A stretch of DNA of 64,000 nucleotides from Bacteroides sp. (lineage in GTDB: Bacteria; Bacteroidota; Bacteroidia; Bacteroidales; Bacteroidaceae): the NCBI GenBank assembly GCA_017472925.1, contig JAFUNS010000032.1, positions 1-64,000 of the forward strand. Direction: 5' to 3'. Both the position numbers and the translations under genes were made by a program. This document shows positions 63,258 through 64,000 of the stretch, in pieces. Below the pieces are notes generated by a model that searched no databases, was not told the DNA's origin, and worked only from the letters and a program-made list of their open reading frames with translations. Position 1 is the stretch's first letter, and each line of letters opens with the position of its first letter.

Positions 63258-64000
63258 GAGTTCCAGCATTTTGGAAGCAGCCCGACGGGAAGCGCCCGAC
63301 GGTCCTAAGATATGAATCATGCGGTCATATTCAGCCAACATTTGGTTGCGATAGGCCGCATTATTCAATAGGGCATCCAACTCATTCTTGACATTGGATA
63401 CAGTCATGCCATCGGCCACTAATTCACGGACAATTTCTTTATCTGCCACCAAATTTACCAAAGAGATATACTTTACTTTAAGTATCTTTCTACGCAACCA
63501 GGATATCAACTTTCCCATAGCAACATAATAGCAGGCCACTTGAGGTACCCGGAACAGTGCCGTTTCCAACGTTGCAGTTCCCGAAGTAACCAAAGCTGCA
63601 TCGGCTTGTTGAAGCAACCGATAAGTTTGTCCAAAAACAATTTTTACCGGCACATCCTCACGCAGATATTTCTGATACGATGCTACATCCATACTTGGAG
63701 CACCCGCCAAAACCAATTGATAGCGCCCAACAAAATCTTTGGCAGCCTCCAGCATGATGGGCAGATTATCCTTTATTTCCTGTTTGCGGCTGCCCGCCAG
63801 CAAAGCAATGATGGGTTTGTCTTCCAATCCATTATCCTGTACATAATCCTCCAAGCTTTCCTGTTGTTCTTTACGGAAATTATCTACCGCATCCACACAC
63901 GGATTTCCCACATAATGTATCGGATACTGATGCCCCTTAAAGAAAGGCACTTCAAAAGGAAGGATGGAGAACAATTCGTCTACATCCCGCTTGATGTTTT
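63246..64000 (-). CDS. lpxB: Lipid-A-disaccharide synthase, 5' end beyond the window
   Basis: Condenses UDP-2,3-diacylglucosamine with lipid X to give the lipid A disaccharide. About 251 C-terminal residues are visible; the frame is open to the right edge (the codons before the TTG at 63974 read NIKRDVDE, as in other LpxBs), so the start is outside. Conserved blocks: FSILPFEVPFFKGH, VGNPCVDAVDN, IALLAGSRKQEIKDNLPIML and SGTATLETALFRVPQVACYY. The tail PSGASRRAASKMLELLQK ends the gene. It converges on cdsA with a 12-base overlap. Confidence 0.94.
   Translation of the reverse strand, partial: NIKRDVDELFSILPFEVPFFKGHQYPIHYVGNPCVDAVDNFRKEQQESLEDYVQDNGLEDKPIIALLAGSRKQEIKDNLPIMLEAAKDFVGRYQLVLAGAPSMDVASYQKYLREDVPVKIVFGQTYRLLQQADAALVTSGTATLETALFRVPQVACYYVAMGKLISWLRRKILKVKYISLVNLVADKEIVRELVADGMTVSNVKNELDALLNNAAYRNQMLAEYDRMIHILGPSGASRRAASKMLELLQK

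Overview
The window is a chromosomal stretch of a Bacteroidales bacterium, most likely family Bacteroidaceae. The evidence is the Bacteroidetes-type vegetative promoter box TAnnTTTG in front of many genes, almost no Shine-Dalgarno sequences, a TonB/ExbBD energising cluster, GH95 and GH2 glycosidases, a fumarate/propionate-type methylmalonyl-CoA mutase with MeaB, a BRO-type antirepressor remnant, and an NtrC-type regulator with the GAFTDA variant of GAFTGA. No rRNA, CRISPR array, intact insertion sequence or prophage was seen. Two tRNA genes are present, Ser-GGA and Gln-CUG.

Layout. 1-7.2 kb: 3' part of the methylmalonyl-CoA mutase large subunit, a small secreted DUF4476 protein, a repeat-rich gap, then a tolC-emrA-emrB-like efflux operon. 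7.2-14.2 kb: a small hypothetical gene, a CNNM/CBS protein, a DASS-family carboxylate transporter, topoisomerase III and an RsmF-like rRNA methylase. 14.3-17.5 kb: an ECF sigma factor with two small membrane partners running into thyA-folA, then an Lrp-type regulator. 17.5-23.4 kb: a GNAT protein, an exbB-(membrane protein)-exbD-exbD operon, tRNA-Ser, tatD, a polyprenyl synthase and tonB. 23.5-28.4 kb: cmk-ispH, pfkA, and a DUF1573 protein with meaB. 28.5-36.3 kb: a giant alpha-2-macroglobulin-like protein and a GH95 fucosidase. 36.4-49.3 kb: a two-component system, outer-membrane channel and multi-permease ABC exporter. 49.5-56.2 kb: pepD with a membrane flippase-like protein, rsmA-mgtE, and a DUF349 protein. 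56.3-64 kb: a GH2 enzyme, tRNA-Gln, rsfS-ftsH-cdsA, and the start of lpxB.

The most interesting region is 36.4-49.6 kb. A sensor kinase with almost no periplasmic domain and an NtrC-family sigma-54 activator lie downstream of, and apparently in one operon with, a TolC-like channel. Nearby, on the same strand, a MacA-like adaptor, one MacB-type ATPase and four permeases (two paralogous type-1/type-2 pairs) form a second operon. Both operons begin with a near-perfect sigma-54 -24/-12 promoter. Both promoters share one upstream architecture: a TGTCC-N6-GGACA dyad 44-45 bp upstream of the -24 box, and an identical 14-bp TGTTGATAATCAAT element between them at the same offset. This predicts an autoregulated sigma-54 efflux/envelope-stress regulon. 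The promoter-distal permease pair is bracketed by perfect 48-bp direct repeats, which suggests a duplicated, potentially deletable module.

Dispersed repeats are abundant: an ~83-bp palindromic GTCATCCTGAG/GAAGGATCTG element, GCAACCC arrays, a TTAGGCACGGATTACACGG inverted repeat near the glycosidase genes, and short tandem repeats at 2.7-3.0 kb. Several sit in 5' leaders or between operon genes, where they could influence expression. All functional calls rest on reading translated sequence and motifs; no database search was run.
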